Assembly: GCA_028277745.1 (NCBI GenBank)
Contig: JANQFR010000072.1
Coordinates: forward strand, 83,944-147,943
Length of the DNA stretch: 64,000 nt
DNA from: Phycisphaeraceae bacterium
GTDB taxonomy: Bacteria; Planctomycetota; Phycisphaerae; Phycisphaerales; Phycisphaeraceae
Reading direction: 5' to 3'
The position numbers were made by a program, and so were the translations under genes. Shown here one piece after another: positions 42,593 to 51,700 of this stretch (positions within the stretch are counted from its first letter, which is position 1; each line of letters starts with the position of its first letter). Under the pieces are notes generated by a model. It was not told the origin of the DNA. It did no database searches and worked only from the letters and a program-made list of their open reading frames with translations.

Positions 42593-44811
42593 ATGAACCG
42601 GATGAAATGACCGCATTATCCCTGCCCACAACTTCGTTCTCCGACCCGCAGCCTTGTGAAGATGGGTTGCTGCCTATCCTCGATGATCGGCGGACGCAGA
42701 CGCCGTCTGCCGTGTGCCCGTACTGCGGCGTGGGGTGCGTGATGCGGGCGGACCTTGAGGGCGGTGAGGTCGCACGTGTCATGGCTGACCGTGATGTTCG
42801 TCCAAATCTGGGAATGATGTGCCCTAAGGGGGCGCTGGTGGGGCGCACGCTCGATGGCCACAAGCGTTTGCTCCAGCCGATGATCCGCCGACGGCGCGAT
42901 CTGCCGCTGGAGCCTGCGACGTGGAAAGAAGCGATCGGTTTTGTGGCGTCTGGGCTGACGGCTATCCGCGAAACGCACGGGGCGGGAGCTTTGGCGTGGT
43001 ACGGATCTGGTCAGCTCGATACCGAGGCTTCATACGTTTTTACCAAGTTTTTTAAGGGCTTCCTGGGAACCAACCACACCGACACGAACAGCCGCCTGTG
43101 CATGAGCAGTGCCGTGGCGGGCTATAGACGGGCGTTTGGCTCGGACGGCCCGCCGACTTGCTATGACGACATCAATCACGCAGATGTGTTCTTCATCCTC
43201 GGCGCGAACATGGCCGCAAATCATCCGGTGTTGTTCAATCTCATCCGTAAGCGTCAAGCGACCATGGGCCATGTGCGCGTGGTTGTGGCTGATCCCCGCC
43301 GAACGAAAACGGCTGAGCACGCCGACATCCATCTCCCGGTCAAACCGGGCGGGGACGTTGCGCTGATCCAACTCATCGCGCGGCGGCTGCTTGACCGAGA
43401 TGCTTTCGACCGCGCCTTTGTCGCCGCGCACACCCGCGGTTCATCGAGTTACATTAAAACGCTTCGTGAACTCGACGAAGACCGACTCCGTGCAAATGCA
43501 GGCATTTGCCAGATGTTGCTTGATGAAGTCGCCGACCTCATCGTTCAGGGCCGTCCTCTGCTCAGTTTTTATTGCATGGGCGCCAACCAGAGCACGCGCG
43601 GCGTTGATAAGAACGCGGCGTTGATCAACCTGCACCTGCTCACTGGTCAGGTCGGCAAACCTGGGGCGGGGCCGTTCTCGTTGACGGGACAACCCAACGC
43701 GATGGGCGGGCGTGAGGTCGGCTATTTGTCGAATCAACTGCCCGGCTACCGCTTCGTAGATAACGAAGCGCACCGCAAGGCGGTCGAAGAAGTGTGGGGC
43801 CTGCCCGCGTGCTCTATGTCCCCGGAGCCCGGTTACACGGCGATTCCGATGTTTGAAGCCGCGGCTGCGGGTGACATCAAGGCGATGTGGATCGCCTGCA
43901 CCAACCCGGTTGTGACGATGCCCAACACCGCTGTCGCCAAAGCGGGTCTCCGCCGCGCGGAACTGGTCGTGGTGCAGGATGTCTATGCGGACAGCGAAAC
44001 CGTCGCTTACGCCGACGTCGTCTTGCCCGCAACGCAGTGGGGCGAGAAAGTCGGCACGATAACCAACAGCGAACGCCTGGTGGTCCGCAGTCATCGCTTC
44101 CTCGAGCCGCCGGGAGAAGTTCGGCCGGATTGGTGGATGCCGGCGGTTGTTGCGCGGGCGATGGGCGCGGGGGGTTTCAACTACACCTCCGCTGAAGACG
44201 TGTGGGACGAGTACCGCATGCTGACGCGCGGCCGCCCGTGCGACATGTCTGGGATGACCAACGACCGCTTGCGCAACGGTGGTCTGCAATGGCCTTGTCC
44301 GGACGAGGGACATCCTGGCACGCTGCGGCGCTATACCGATCACCTCTTCGATACGCCGGATGGCAAGGCCGTGATCCAACCGGTCACCACCGCGGGCGTG
44401 GCTGAGCCGGGTGATGATGCGTACCCGTTCGTGCTGACCACGGGTCGGGTCGCATCGCAGTGGCACACGCGGACCAAGACCGGGCGCATCCCCGAATTGC
44501 AACGCCAGGAGCCTGAACCATTTGTTGAGATCCATCCGTCTGACGCCGCCGACGCGGGCATCGCTGACGGGCAGTGGGTTCGGCTTCGGAGCCGGCGCGG
44601 CGTTGCGGTCGGTAAGGCGCGTGTGACCGATGCCACTCAACCGGGACTATTGTTTATGCCGTTCCATTGGGGCGACGCGTACCACACGCTCACCTCGGTC
44701 AATGCGGTAACGCTCGACCAGACCGACGTGATCTCGCATCAGCCCGAGCTCAAGGCCTGCGCGGTGCGGATCGAGGGGGCGGTACCGGCGCCCGAGGGGG
44801 TCGGCTCATGA
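42589..44811 (+). CDS. nasA: Assimilatory nitrate reductase catalytic subunit (molybdopterin)
   Basis: 740 residues from a GTG overlapping the previous stop (GTGA); ATG at 42607 is the alternative. One 4Fe-4S cluster: Cys43, Cys46, Cys50, Cys78 (CPYCGVGC ... MMCPKG). The molybdenum ligand is Cys171 (SRLCMSSAVAGY), diagnostic of the NarB/NasA group. The bis-MGD domain continues through GANMAANHPV, MGANQS, LTGQPNAMGG and ends in a beta-barrel (FVLTTGRVASQWH, MPFHWGDAYHTL). It reduces nitrate to nitrite in the cytoplasm. Length fits ferredoxin- or flavodoxin-fed NarB; no C-terminal 2Fe-2S or flavin domain, so the electron donor is separate. Confidence 0.95.
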   Translation: MNEPDEMTALSLPTTSFSDPQPCEDGLLPILDDRRTQTPSAVCPYCGVGCVMRADLEGGEVARVMADRDVRPNLGMMCPKGALVGRTLDGHKRLLQPMIRRRRDLPLEPATWKEAIGFVASGLTAIRETHGAGALAWYGSGQLDTEASYVFTKFFKGFLGTNHTDTNSRLCMSSAVAGYRRAFGSDGPPTCYDDINHADVFFILGANMAANHPVLFNLIRKRQATMGHVRVVVADPRRTKTAEHADIHLPVKPGGDVALIQLIARRLLDRDAFDRAFVAAHTRGSSSYIKTLRELDEDRLRANAGICQMLLDEVADLIVQGRPLLSFYCMGANQSTRGVDKNAALINLHLLTGQVGKPGAGPFSLTGQPNAMGGREVGYLSNQLPGYRFVDNEAHRKAVEEVWGLPACSMSPEPGYTAIPMFEAAAAGDIKAMWIACTNPVVTMPNTAVAKAGLRRAELVVVQDVYADSETVAYADVVLPATQWGEKVGTITNSERLVVRSHRFLEPPGEVRPDWWMPAVVARAMGAGGFNYTSAEDVWDEYRMLTRGRPCDMSGMTNDRLRNGGLQWPCPDEGHPGTLRRYTDHLFDTPDGKAVIQPVTTAGVAEPGDDAYPFVLTTGRVASQWHTRTKTGRIPELQRQEPEPFVEIHPSDAADAGIADGQWVRLRSRRGVAVGKARVTDATQPGLLFMPFHWGDAYHTLTSVNAVTLDQTDVISHQPELKACAVRIEGAVPAPEGVGS

Positions 44812-45419
44812 CCCGTGAACATAGCCTGAAAATCCTTGTGGTCGACCAGGACCGTCGGCGTGGGCAGACGCTGTCGGACGTGCTGCGTATTTCAGGTTAT
44901 GACGTGGTCAATCATGTCACGTGTGAAGATTTTTTGCCGAATATTGTGGCCGAGTCGCAGCCGGATGTGATCCTGATCGACCTCGATTCACCGGACCGCG
45001 ATACGCTCGAACATCTGGCGGTGATCGATCGAGACCTGCCCCGACCGGTGGTGATGTTCGCCAAAGATGACGACGAGAAAACGATCGAGCGCGCGGTGCG
45101 CGCCGGTGTCTCGGCTTATATCGTGGACGGTATGTCGGACTGGCGCGTGAAGCCGGTGATCGACGTGGCCGTAGCGCATTTCAGGCAGTATCAAACACTG
45201 CGTATTGAGCTTGATAAAGCGAAGACCTCTCTGGAAGACCGGAAAAGCATCGATCGCGCTAAAGCCCTGCTCATTGAGCAACGTGGGGTCAGTGAGCCGG
45301 AGGCATATGCCTTGATGCGTAAGCTCGCGATGGATCGTAAGCAGCGTCTCGGACAGGTGGCGCGTGACATTCTCGCGGTATCGGAAAAGCTTCAACAATC
45401 GCATAAGGACAGGGCATGA
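44808..45419 (+). CDS. nasT: ANTAR-domain response-regulator-like antiterminator NasT
   Basis: 203 residues from the ATG at 44808, which overlaps the nasA stop (ATGA). Residues 6-125 form a pseudo-receiver (ILVVDQDRRRG ... VILIDLD with Asp58), and 140-195 the ANTAR helices (KSIDRAKALLIEQRGVSEPEAYALMRKLAMDR). ANTAR domains bind RNA with two short hairpins and prevent terminator formation. In proteobacteria NasT is held inactive by NasS and released by nitrate or nitrite. The matching RNA elements are at 36480 and 36071. Its stop overlaps nasS. Confidence 0.95.
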   Translation: MTREHSLKILVVDQDRRRGQTLSDVLRISGYDVVNHVTCEDFLPNIVAESQPDVILIDLDSPDRDTLEHLAVIDRDLPRPVVMFAKDDDEKTIERAVRAGVSAYIVDGMSDWRVKPVIDVAVAHFRQYQTLRIELDKAKTSLEDRKSIDRAKALLIEQRGVSEPEAYALMRKLAMDRKQRLGQVARDILAVSEKLQQSHKDRA

Positions 45420-46645
45420 TCGATTCGCAGCTTGAAAAAACGGATCTGACCCTGGGGATCGTGCCTTTGACGGATTGTGCGCCGATCGCCGTTGCGGTTG
45501 AAAAAGGGTTTTTCGCGGCCCAGGGATTAAGCGTTACGACATCACGCGAAGGGTCGTGGGCGGGGATCCGTGACAAGATCGCTTTCGGCGTGCTCGACGC
45601 AGCTCAGATGATCGCGCCCATGACGCTGTCGACGACCCTTGGCCTCGGAGGCGTGCAATGCGATATGGTCACCGCCTTGAGCCTGGGACTCAACGGCAAC
45701 GCCATCACCCTTTCCAGTGACCTGTTCGGCCGGGTCGAAGACGCCGACCCCGAAGCGGCGGCTATGTCGCCCATGCCGGCGCGTGGCCTCAAGCGGGTCA
45801 TCGAAGAGCGATCCGCTCGCAACCTGGCGCCGTTGACGTTCGGCGTGGTCTTCCCCATCTCCACCCACAACTACGAGCTGCGCTACTGGCTTGCCTCGTC
45901 AGGGATTGACCCGGACCATGACGTCAACCTGGTGGTCATCCCGCCGCCTCAGATGGCGGCTGCGTTGAAAGCCGGCCATATCGCCGGTTACTGCGTGGGC
46001 GAGCCCTGGAACACTGTCGCGGTGGCCGATGGGTTTGGCCGGGTTGCGATCACCAAACATGAGATCTGGAACAACAGCCCTGAAAAAGTGCTTGGCGTTA
46101 CTCGTAGCTGGGCCCGTGCCCACCCCAGCACCCATCGTGCACTGATCCGCGCTTTGGTGGGGGCTTGCACGTGGCTGGATGAGCGTATCGAACACCGCCT
46201 GGAGGCCGCGGCGATCCTTGCCCAACCGCAATACATCGGGGTAGATGAAGCGCTGATCGCCGGCTCGATCGCGGGCAACTTCCGTTACGCGGCGGGCGAG
46301 CCCGCACGCCGGTGTCCAGACTTTAATGTCTTCCACCGTTACGCCGCGAACTTCCCATGGCGGTCCCACGCGGCCTGGTTCCTGTCGCAAATGCAACGCT
46401 GGGGTCAGGTGGATCTGGCGGTTGACGCCCAAGCCCTGATCCAGCAGGCGTATCGCCCGGATATCTATCGCGGTGCGGCGGCCGGTCTCGATTTGACCGT
46501 TCCCCAAGAAGACTACAAGAACGAAGGTTTCCACGATGAAGCCTGGACGCTGAATGTGGATGGCGGCCATCTGTTGATGGGGCCGGACAGGATTTTTGAC
46601 GGCGAGCGGTTCGTACTCGTACAGCCTGCTGGTTCTGTCCGATAA
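45416..46645 (+). CDS. nasS: NasS-type cytoplasmic nitrate/nitrite sensor (NrtA paralogue)
   Basis: 409 residues, homologous to NrtA ([54 protein letters not shown]) but lacking any signal peptide or N-terminal anchor, so it stays in the cytoplasm. In known NasS-NasT pairs the apo-form sequesters NasT and ligand binding releases it. Its ATG overlaps the nasT stop (ATGA), which favours a 1:1 complex. It lies at the end of the nrt-nas run, before a terminator and the porin gene. Confidence 0.92.
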   Translation: MIDSQLEKTDLTLGIVPLTDCAPIAVAVEKGFFAAQGLSVTTSREGSWAGIRDKIAFGVLDAAQMIAPMTLSTTLGLGGVQCDMVTALSLGLNGNAITLSSDLFGRVEDADPEAAAMSPMPARGLKRVIEERSARNLAPLTFGVVFPISTHNYELRYWLASSGIDPDHDVNLVVIPPPQMAAALKAGHIAGYCVGEPWNTVAVADGFGRVAITKHEIWNNSPEKVLGVTRSWARAHPSTHRALIRALVGACTWLDERIEHRLEAAAILAQPQYIGVDEALIAGSIAGNFRYAAGEPARRCPDFNVFHRYAANFPWRSHAAWFLSQMQRWGQVDLAVDAQALIQQAYRPDIYRGAAAGLDLTVPQEDYKNEGFHDEAWTLNVDGGHLLMGPDRIFDGERFVLVQPAGSVR

Positions 46646-46746
46646 GCCAGCCACGGCCGACGGCATCGGGCAACGTCGCCCGCCGCGGTTCTCCCGTGAA
46701 AACTTGAGCCCACGATGTGGTGGGTCGTAGGACAACGCTATGCGTT

Positions 46747-46789
46747 CGCGCGGTTCGTATAGCTGTGTACGTTTGAATCGCGCGTTTTT
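46747..46789 (+). terminator. Intrinsic terminator or attenuator before the porin gene
   Basis: CGCGCGGTTC (46747-46756) pairs with GAATCGCGCG (46775-46784), a 10-bp stem with one GU pair, followed by TTTTT. It lies between nasS and the porin ATG at 46813, with no room for a promoter after it, so the porin mRNA must read through. Upstream, GCCCAC-GATGTG-GTGGGT (46708-46725) is a hexaloop hairpin with G in place of A at loop position 1 and G at position 4, a possible degenerate ANTAR site. Confidence 0.65.
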
Positions 46790-46812
46790 CATAGATTCCG
46801 CAGGAGACCACC

Positions 46813-48189
46813 ATGACCCGTTCCGCTCGGCAGCATTCACGCCTCACCCGATTGATCCTGACGGCGTTTAGCGCCGCCGGTCTGACGTCAACTTACCCGG
46901 CCCTCGGCGAGGCGGCGGCGCCTGCCCTGACCGTGCAAGCTGAGCCCGCTGTGTCCTCCGCTCCTAAAAAAACACTTTCAGAGTACGCTGACCTAAGCAA
47001 CGGAGAGCCCCCCACTGACTTCTTTGACGCCTTGGCGTCCGGCAAGATTCTTTTCAACAACCGATTCCGTTTCGAGTTTGCCGAGATCGATGGGGCCAAG
47101 CCTTCTTACGCCATCACCAACCGGATACGCCTCGGCTACGAGTCCCAGCCATGGAACGGCCTGAACTTCCTGGTGGAGATGGAGAATGTTTCCTCACCCG
47201 ACGAAAATCTGTATTTCGTCCCGGCGACCGGTCAGGGCGACCCCGGCCGAACCGTCGTTGCAGATCCCACCGGCACGGAAGTCAATCAGGCCTACTTCCG
47301 ATACAACACCAAATCATTATCTGAGACGGACATCTCCCTTGACTTTAAGGCAGGCAGACAACGCACCATCCTGGATGACTCACGATTCGTCGGCAATGTT
47401 GGGTGGCGACAGTTTGAGCAGACGCTCGATTCAGTGAGCTTTAAGTCGAATCTCGGCATCGATCAACTTGCTGTTTATTACGCGTATGTTTGGCGCGTTC
47501 AACGCATCTTCGGGCCGGATGGCCCGAACTTTGACTCCAACTCCCATCTGGTCAATGTGGCTTACCGGGTCATCCCCGAACTGACGATTACCCCTTTCGT
47601 CTACCTGCTTGATTTTGACAATTCCGCGCTCAATTCCAACGCGAGTTACGGCGTACGGCTGCACGGCAAGGTGGGGCTCGAAGAGCCAACCGATGTCAAA
47701 GGCCTCCGCTTCGACTACGATTTCACCTATGCGTTCCAGACCGATTTCGCCAACAACCCCGTCAGCTACGACGCCAATTTCGTCGGCGTGGATCTCGGTT
47801 TGGCGCTCAAGGGAACGGGTAAAGTCGGCGTCGGATACCAACTCCTCGGCAGCGATGACGGCAACTTCGGCTTCCGCTTCCCTCTGGGAACCAATCACAA
47901 GTTTCAAGGCTGGGCGGACGTCTTCCTCGTGACGCCGGCGGCGGGGGTGCAGGACCTGTACGTCTATCTCAACGGCGACCTGCCTTACGACGTCAAAGGG
48001 AGGCTGGTGTTTCATAAATTCTATTCCGACGAAGGCGGAGCCGACTTCGGCTGGGAGGTCGACGCCCGTCTGACCAAGAAGATCACCGAGAACCTTTCGG
48101 TCCTCGCCAAGGTCGCGTATTACAACGGCGATGGCGGCCCCTTTGCCGACCGTGTCAGGGTATGGACCCAACTGACCCTCAGTTTCTAG
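46813..48189 (+). CDS. Outer-membrane beta-barrel porin (alginate-export/OprB-like)
   Basis: 458 residues. Start ATG with AGGAGA 6 bases upstream. An N-terminal export signal (LTRLILTAFSAAGLTSTYPALGEA region) is followed by a barrel of amphipathic strands with alternating aromatic and polar residues (FRFEFAEIDG, RLGYESQPWNGLNFLVEME, KAGRQRTILDD, RVWTQLTLSF) and a terminal Phe, as in outer-membrane proteins. Similar proteins form pores for anions or oligosaccharides. Beside nasS and expressed through a terminator, it probably admits nitrate to the periplasm. Substrate inferred from context. Confidence 0.82.
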   Translation: MTRSARQHSRLTRLILTAFSAAGLTSTYPALGEAAAPALTVQAEPAVSSAPKKTLSEYADLSNGEPPTDFFDALASGKILFNNRFRFEFAEIDGAKPSYAITNRIRLGYESQPWNGLNFLVEMENVSSPDENLYFVPATGQGDPGRTVVADPTGTEVNQAYFRYNTKSLSETDISLDFKAGRQRTILDDSRFVGNVGWRQFEQTLDSVSFKSNLGIDQLAVYYAYVWRVQRIFGPDGPNFDSNSHLVNVAYRVIPELTITPFVYLLDFDNSALNSNASYGVRLHGKVGLEEPTDVKGLRFDYDFTYAFQTDFANNPVSYDANFVGVDLGLALKGTGKVGVGYQLLGSDDGNFGFRFPLGTNHKFQGWADVFLVTPAAGVQDLYVYLNGDLPYDVKGRLVFHKFYSDEGGADFGWEVDARLTKKITENLSVLAKVAYYNGDGGPFADRVRVWTQLTLSF

Positions 48190-48239
48190 TTTGGCGTCGC
48201 TCAATAAAGACCGTCGGGCGTGGGGTCAGTGTGTTTTCA

Positions 48240-49694
48240 TCACGCGATCCTCGCCCGTTTTATTTCCGATCGCTTGTGATTCATCTTCGCTAGAAGGTCG
48301 GCTTTAACTTCTTGATAAGACGGGTCACGCCAATGATTCACACGTTCTCGATGCTTGTCGTTGAAATCGTAAAACTCGCCTTCGTCGCCATCGCCGTGAT
48401 GAACCAGTTTGTGTCGATCGGTTCGGATCATCGTGAGGTCAATGTTCTCGCGTTCGTCCGTTAATTCCGCGAATACGAAATCGCGGTGAACCGGGTTCCC
48501 GCCGTTAAGGAACGGCCACCAGGACTCTCCCTGCAACCAGCCGGGCTTGTCGGCGCCGATCGCGTCATAGATGGTCGGGGTCAGATCGACCAATTCAGCA
48601 AACTGAGACACGCGGCGTGAAGAGGGCGTCATCCCCGGCCAGGACATGATGAGGGGCACCCGCATGCTCTCCTCATACATCCAGAAGCCTTTCCAATAGA
48701 GGCCGTGATCACCCAGGCTTTCGCCGTGGTCCGAGGTGAAAATAACCAGTGTGTCATCGCGTTGGCCCGAATCGTCAAGGGCCTGCATGATCCAGCCGAC
48801 CTGCTGATCGATCAAGTCGATCATGGCGTAATAGCTGGCGCGGATGAGCCTGTGCTCGCGAACGCTTAAGTCGCTGTAACGAAGAGGAAAGGGCGGCATG
48901 CGCTTGACCGCGCGTTCATGATGATCGCGTTGAACCGCGGGTTTGTCGGCCAATTCCCCCTCTTCGTAGTCCGGCAACGGGATATGATCGAGCATCGCTT
49001 CATAACGTGCGAGCAGATCCGGGGGCGGGTCGTTAGGGTTGTGCGGATCGAAGAAATTGCAGCTGAACAGCCACGGCTGATCGGGGTTCGTCCTGGCCAT
49101 TGCTTGGATAAACGTCACGGCGCGTTGCGCGCACCACGTGGTCTGATGATGCTCGGCGGGCATGCCGACTTGGACATGCCCGGTCTGCGGGTGCATCTTG
49201 ACCTCGAAGTCGACACCCTTGTCCTGGAGCCAGTGCTGATACTGGCAGCCGGCCCATTCCGCCGGGTATCCGCAAGGCGACCAGTTGAACTCGTCGTAGC
49301 CGTGATCAAAACCCGACTCGATCGAAGCCGCATTGCGGAGGTCCATGCGGATATGCAGTTTGCCCGACAGCCCGCAGTTGTAGCCGAGCGCGTTGAGCCG
49401 GTGAGTGATCAAACGCGGCAATAGTTTATCCGGGTAGTGGTAGTGGTTATAGGGGACTTCGCAGGTGCTTGGATAAACACCCGACAGAAAACTGGATCGA
49501 CTCGGCATACAGACCGGGTTGTTGCAGTAGGCGCGTTCGAACAGCACCCCTTCGCCCGCCAGACGATCGAGATGCGGCGTGTGGACCAGGTGATTGCCCG
49601 TGACCCCAAGCGTGTCCCATCGTTGCTGATCCGTGCAGATCCACAGGATGTTCTTGACGGGGCCTGCGGGTGGATGCGATCGGTCGGGTTTCAT
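48240..49694 (-). CDS. Formylglycine-dependent sulfatase (locus C)
   Basis: 484 residues. ILWICTDQQRWDT holds the metal-binding Asp22; Cys62 in CMPSR (CxPxR) becomes formylglycine; CGLSGKLHIR, FFDPHNPNDPP and LVIFTSDHGESLGDHG give the remaining ligands. No clear signal peptide. It is the last gene of the minus-strand run starting with the GH2 gene, though the 87-base gap to the TIM-barrel gene may hold a promoter. Convergent with the porin gene; only 50 bases separate the stops, without a visible hairpin. Substrate probably a sulfated sugar. Confidence 0.93.
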   Translation of the reverse strand: MKPDRSHPPAGPVKNILWICTDQQRWDTLGVTGNHLVHTPHLDRLAGEGVLFERAYCNNPVCMPSRSSFLSGVYPSTCEVPYNHYHYPDKLLPRLITHRLNALGYNCGLSGKLHIRMDLRNAASIESGFDHGYDEFNWSPCGYPAEWAGCQYQHWLQDKGVDFEVKMHPQTGHVQVGMPAEHHQTTWCAQRAVTFIQAMARTNPDQPWLFSCNFFDPHNPNDPPPDLLARYEAMLDHIPLPDYEEGELADKPAVQRDHHERAVKRMPPFPLRYSDLSVREHRLIRASYYAMIDLIDQQVGWIMQALDDSGQRDDTLVIFTSDHGESLGDHGLYWKGFWMYEESMRVPLIMSWPGMTPSSRRVSQFAELVDLTPTIYDAIGADKPGWLQGESWWPFLNGGNPVHRDFVFAELTDERENIDLTMIRTDRHKLVHHGDGDEGEFYDFNDKHRERVNHWRDPSYQEVKADLLAKMNHKRSEIKRARIA

Positions 49695-49781
49695 TGCAGC
49701 GGTTCGATTGGGTTGGCGTTGAGGAAACTTTTCCTGATGGGAGTGAGGAGTAACGGCGTCTGTTGAAGAACTCCTCCGCGA

Positions 49782-50636
49782 TTAGCGTTGGTCACCCGCC
49801 AGCTTGTCTCCCAGCAGCTGCGTGAGAAAGCAGAGCGACCGTGCGGCCTCGTCGATCTTGCCGCACTCCACGCTCAGCGTGATCTCGCGGTCCAGCGGGT
49901 CGAGCAGACTTACCACCCGCTCCCAGTCCACCACCCCTTCGCCGCAGGCGCAGCCGACCGGCGTGCCGGTCACGCTGCCCCGCTCGGCGTCGGACTGCTG
50001 CAACGAAATGTCCTTGGCGTGGACGTGGCGGATGTGGTCCCGGCAGCTGGCCATCGCTTCGTAAGGGTCTTCGGCCCCGGCCAGGTAGGCGTTGCCCGTG
50101 TCCCAATTCACCGCGATCCATGGCGAATCAACCAGACGTACGATCTTCAGCAGGCCGGCGGCGGTCTTGGTGTAGACGCCGTGCGGCTCGATGCAAACAT
50201 ACTTCCCATGGCGTGCCGCAACCCGGCTGATTCTGGACAGGGTGTAACGCATCGTCTCGTGGGCGAACGGGTTGTCCATCCACTCGGGCTTGAGCATCTC
50301 ATCGGTATTGATGAAATCGGCGTTGAGATAATCGGCAAAGAGAATCGCCCGGGTCAGCCGCGGCACGGACGCTTCGGGTTTCATCAACGGGCTGTGGCCC
50401 GAGAAACTGGAGACCCGGACGCCGTGGCGATCGCAGATCTCCTTCATCATCAGCGGGTCTTCCTCCATCGAGAACGAGTGGAAATACCCCACCTCGCTGA
50501 GGAGCTCCCACCCGGTGTGGACCATCGGCTCGATGTGGGTGTAGCCCAACTCGGCGGCCTTGGCCACGCCGGCCTCGAAACTCATGTCGGCGCTGCGGCA
50601 GTATTCCATATTCAACGCGATCCTGAACGTCGCCAA
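49782..50636 (-). CDS. Sugar phosphate isomerase/epimerase (TIM barrel, locus C)
   Basis: 284 residues from a TTG with AAAGGA 7 bases upstream. AP-endonuclease-like barrel: FEAGVAKAAELGYTHIEPMV, YVCIEPHGVYTKTAAGLLKIV, NWDTGNAYLAGAEDPYEAMA and IRHVHAKDIS, where Glu, Asp, His residues bind a divalent metal. Members isomerise keto-sugars or cyclitols (inosose isomerase, tagatose epimerase). Next to two MDR dehydrogenases, which suggests oxidation then isomerisation of an uncommon sugar. Confidence 0.85.
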   Translation of the reverse strand: MATFRIALNMEYCRSADMSFEAGVAKAAELGYTHIEPMVHTGWELLSEVGYFHSFSMEEDPLMMKEICDRHGVRVSSFSGHSPLMKPEASVPRLTRAILFADYLNADFINTDEMLKPEWMDNPFAHETMRYTLSRISRVAARHGKYVCIEPHGVYTKTAAGLLKIVRLVDSPWIAVNWDTGNAYLAGAEDPYEAMASCRDHIRHVHAKDISLQQSDAERGSVTGTPVGCACGEGVVDWERVVSLLDPLDREITLSVECGKIDEAARSLCFLTQLLGDKLAGDQR

Positions 50637-50680
50637 GCGGGCATCCTTTCATCAAAAAAGAGCAACCAACCTCAAGAGCG

Positions 50681-51700
50681 TCAGGTTTCAGTCACCTGTA
50701 CGATCCCTTTCACCACGTCGCCGGCGCGGACCGCCTCGAAAGCCTCTCGGACACGGTCGAAGGGCCAGCTGTGGGAGACGAAGCTATCGCTGCGGACCCA
50801 ACCTCGTTGGATCATGTCGCATACCCAGGGATAGTTGTGCTGCTCACGCACGTCGGCGACCCGCCAACGCGGGTCGAACCGGTCGTCCCCTGCAGGCGCG
50901 CCGTACGCGCAGGCGAAGGCGTTGTCCTCCAACAGGTCGAGCAGGCGGTCCGCGAACGCCACGTCGCCGATCGCTTCGATCAAGCCGTCGACAGGCCCGG
51001 GGCAGGCGTCGCGGGTCTGCTGAAGAAAAGCGTCGTGCCGGGTGTCGACGACCGCATCCGCCCCGATCTCGCGCGCCAACGACAGGCGCGGCTCACGCCG
51101 GCCCAGCGTGACGACAAACGCCCCGGCCAGCTTGCACCACCGCGTCAACGCCAATCCGGCGACCCCCGTGCCCGCGACCACGACCCGCTTGCCGTTGAGG
51201 TTCGGCAGCAGCCGCAGCACGCTGGCGGTCTCCGCGAGGCTGATCGCCAGCGCGGCGTCGGCTGGTTCAATCCCGACCGGCACGACGTTCTGACGCCGCG
51301 CGTTGTAATCGTCGAGCATCGAATCGTCACCGTCGCTCGCCATCGCCTGTACGTCGGTTACGATGCCATACTCGGCAAACCCCCCGAACGCCGAGCCCCA
51401 GCCGTTCAGTCCTGGCGGGAAGATCGGCCGCGTCACGCGGTCACCCTCACGGAAGCGGCGGACCCGCTCGCCCACCCGCACCACGCGGCCGACCGATTCG
51501 TGCCCCAGCAGCAGCGGGGGCCGGCCCGCCCAGGCCATCTGCCCGCGGATCACCTTCCAGTCCGTGCTGCTGCATATTCCGCAGCATTCGATGCGCACCA
51601 AAGCCTGGTGCGGCCTGATCGTCGGCGTCGGGATGTCGTCACGCAGTTCCAGCCGGCCCCACTCGGGAACGATCAGCGCCCGCATCGCCGGCGGGATCAT
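50681..51700 (-). CDS. Zinc-type alcohol/polyol dehydrogenase (MDR superfamily)
   Basis: 339 residues from the ATG at 51700. GHESVGRVV is the zinc-MDR signature; CCGICSSTDWK carries the catalytic Cys; GTGVAGLALTRW is the NAD(P)-binding glycine motif. The structural-zinc cysteine cluster is absent, as in polyol-dehydrogenase-like members. The ATG overlaps the stop of the neighbouring MDR gene (ATGA). The pair could oxidise and reduce a sugar alcohol or epimerise through a keto intermediate. Confidence 0.9.
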   Translation of the reverse strand: MIPPAMRALIVPEWGRLELRDDIPTPTIRPHQALVRIECCGICSSTDWKVIRGQMAWAGRPPLLLGHESVGRVVRVGERVRRFREGDRVTRPIFPPGLNGWGSAFGGFAEYGIVTDVQAMASDGDDSMLDDYNARRQNVVPVGIEPADAALAISLAETASVLRLLPNLNGKRVVVAGTGVAGLALTRWCKLAGAFVVTLGRREPRLSLAREIGADAVVDTRHDAFLQQTRDACPGPVDGLIEAIGDVAFADRLLDLLEDNAFACAYGAPAGDDRFDPRWRVADVREQHNYPWVCDMIQRGWVRSDSFVSHSWPFDRVREAFEAVRAGDVVKGIVQVTET

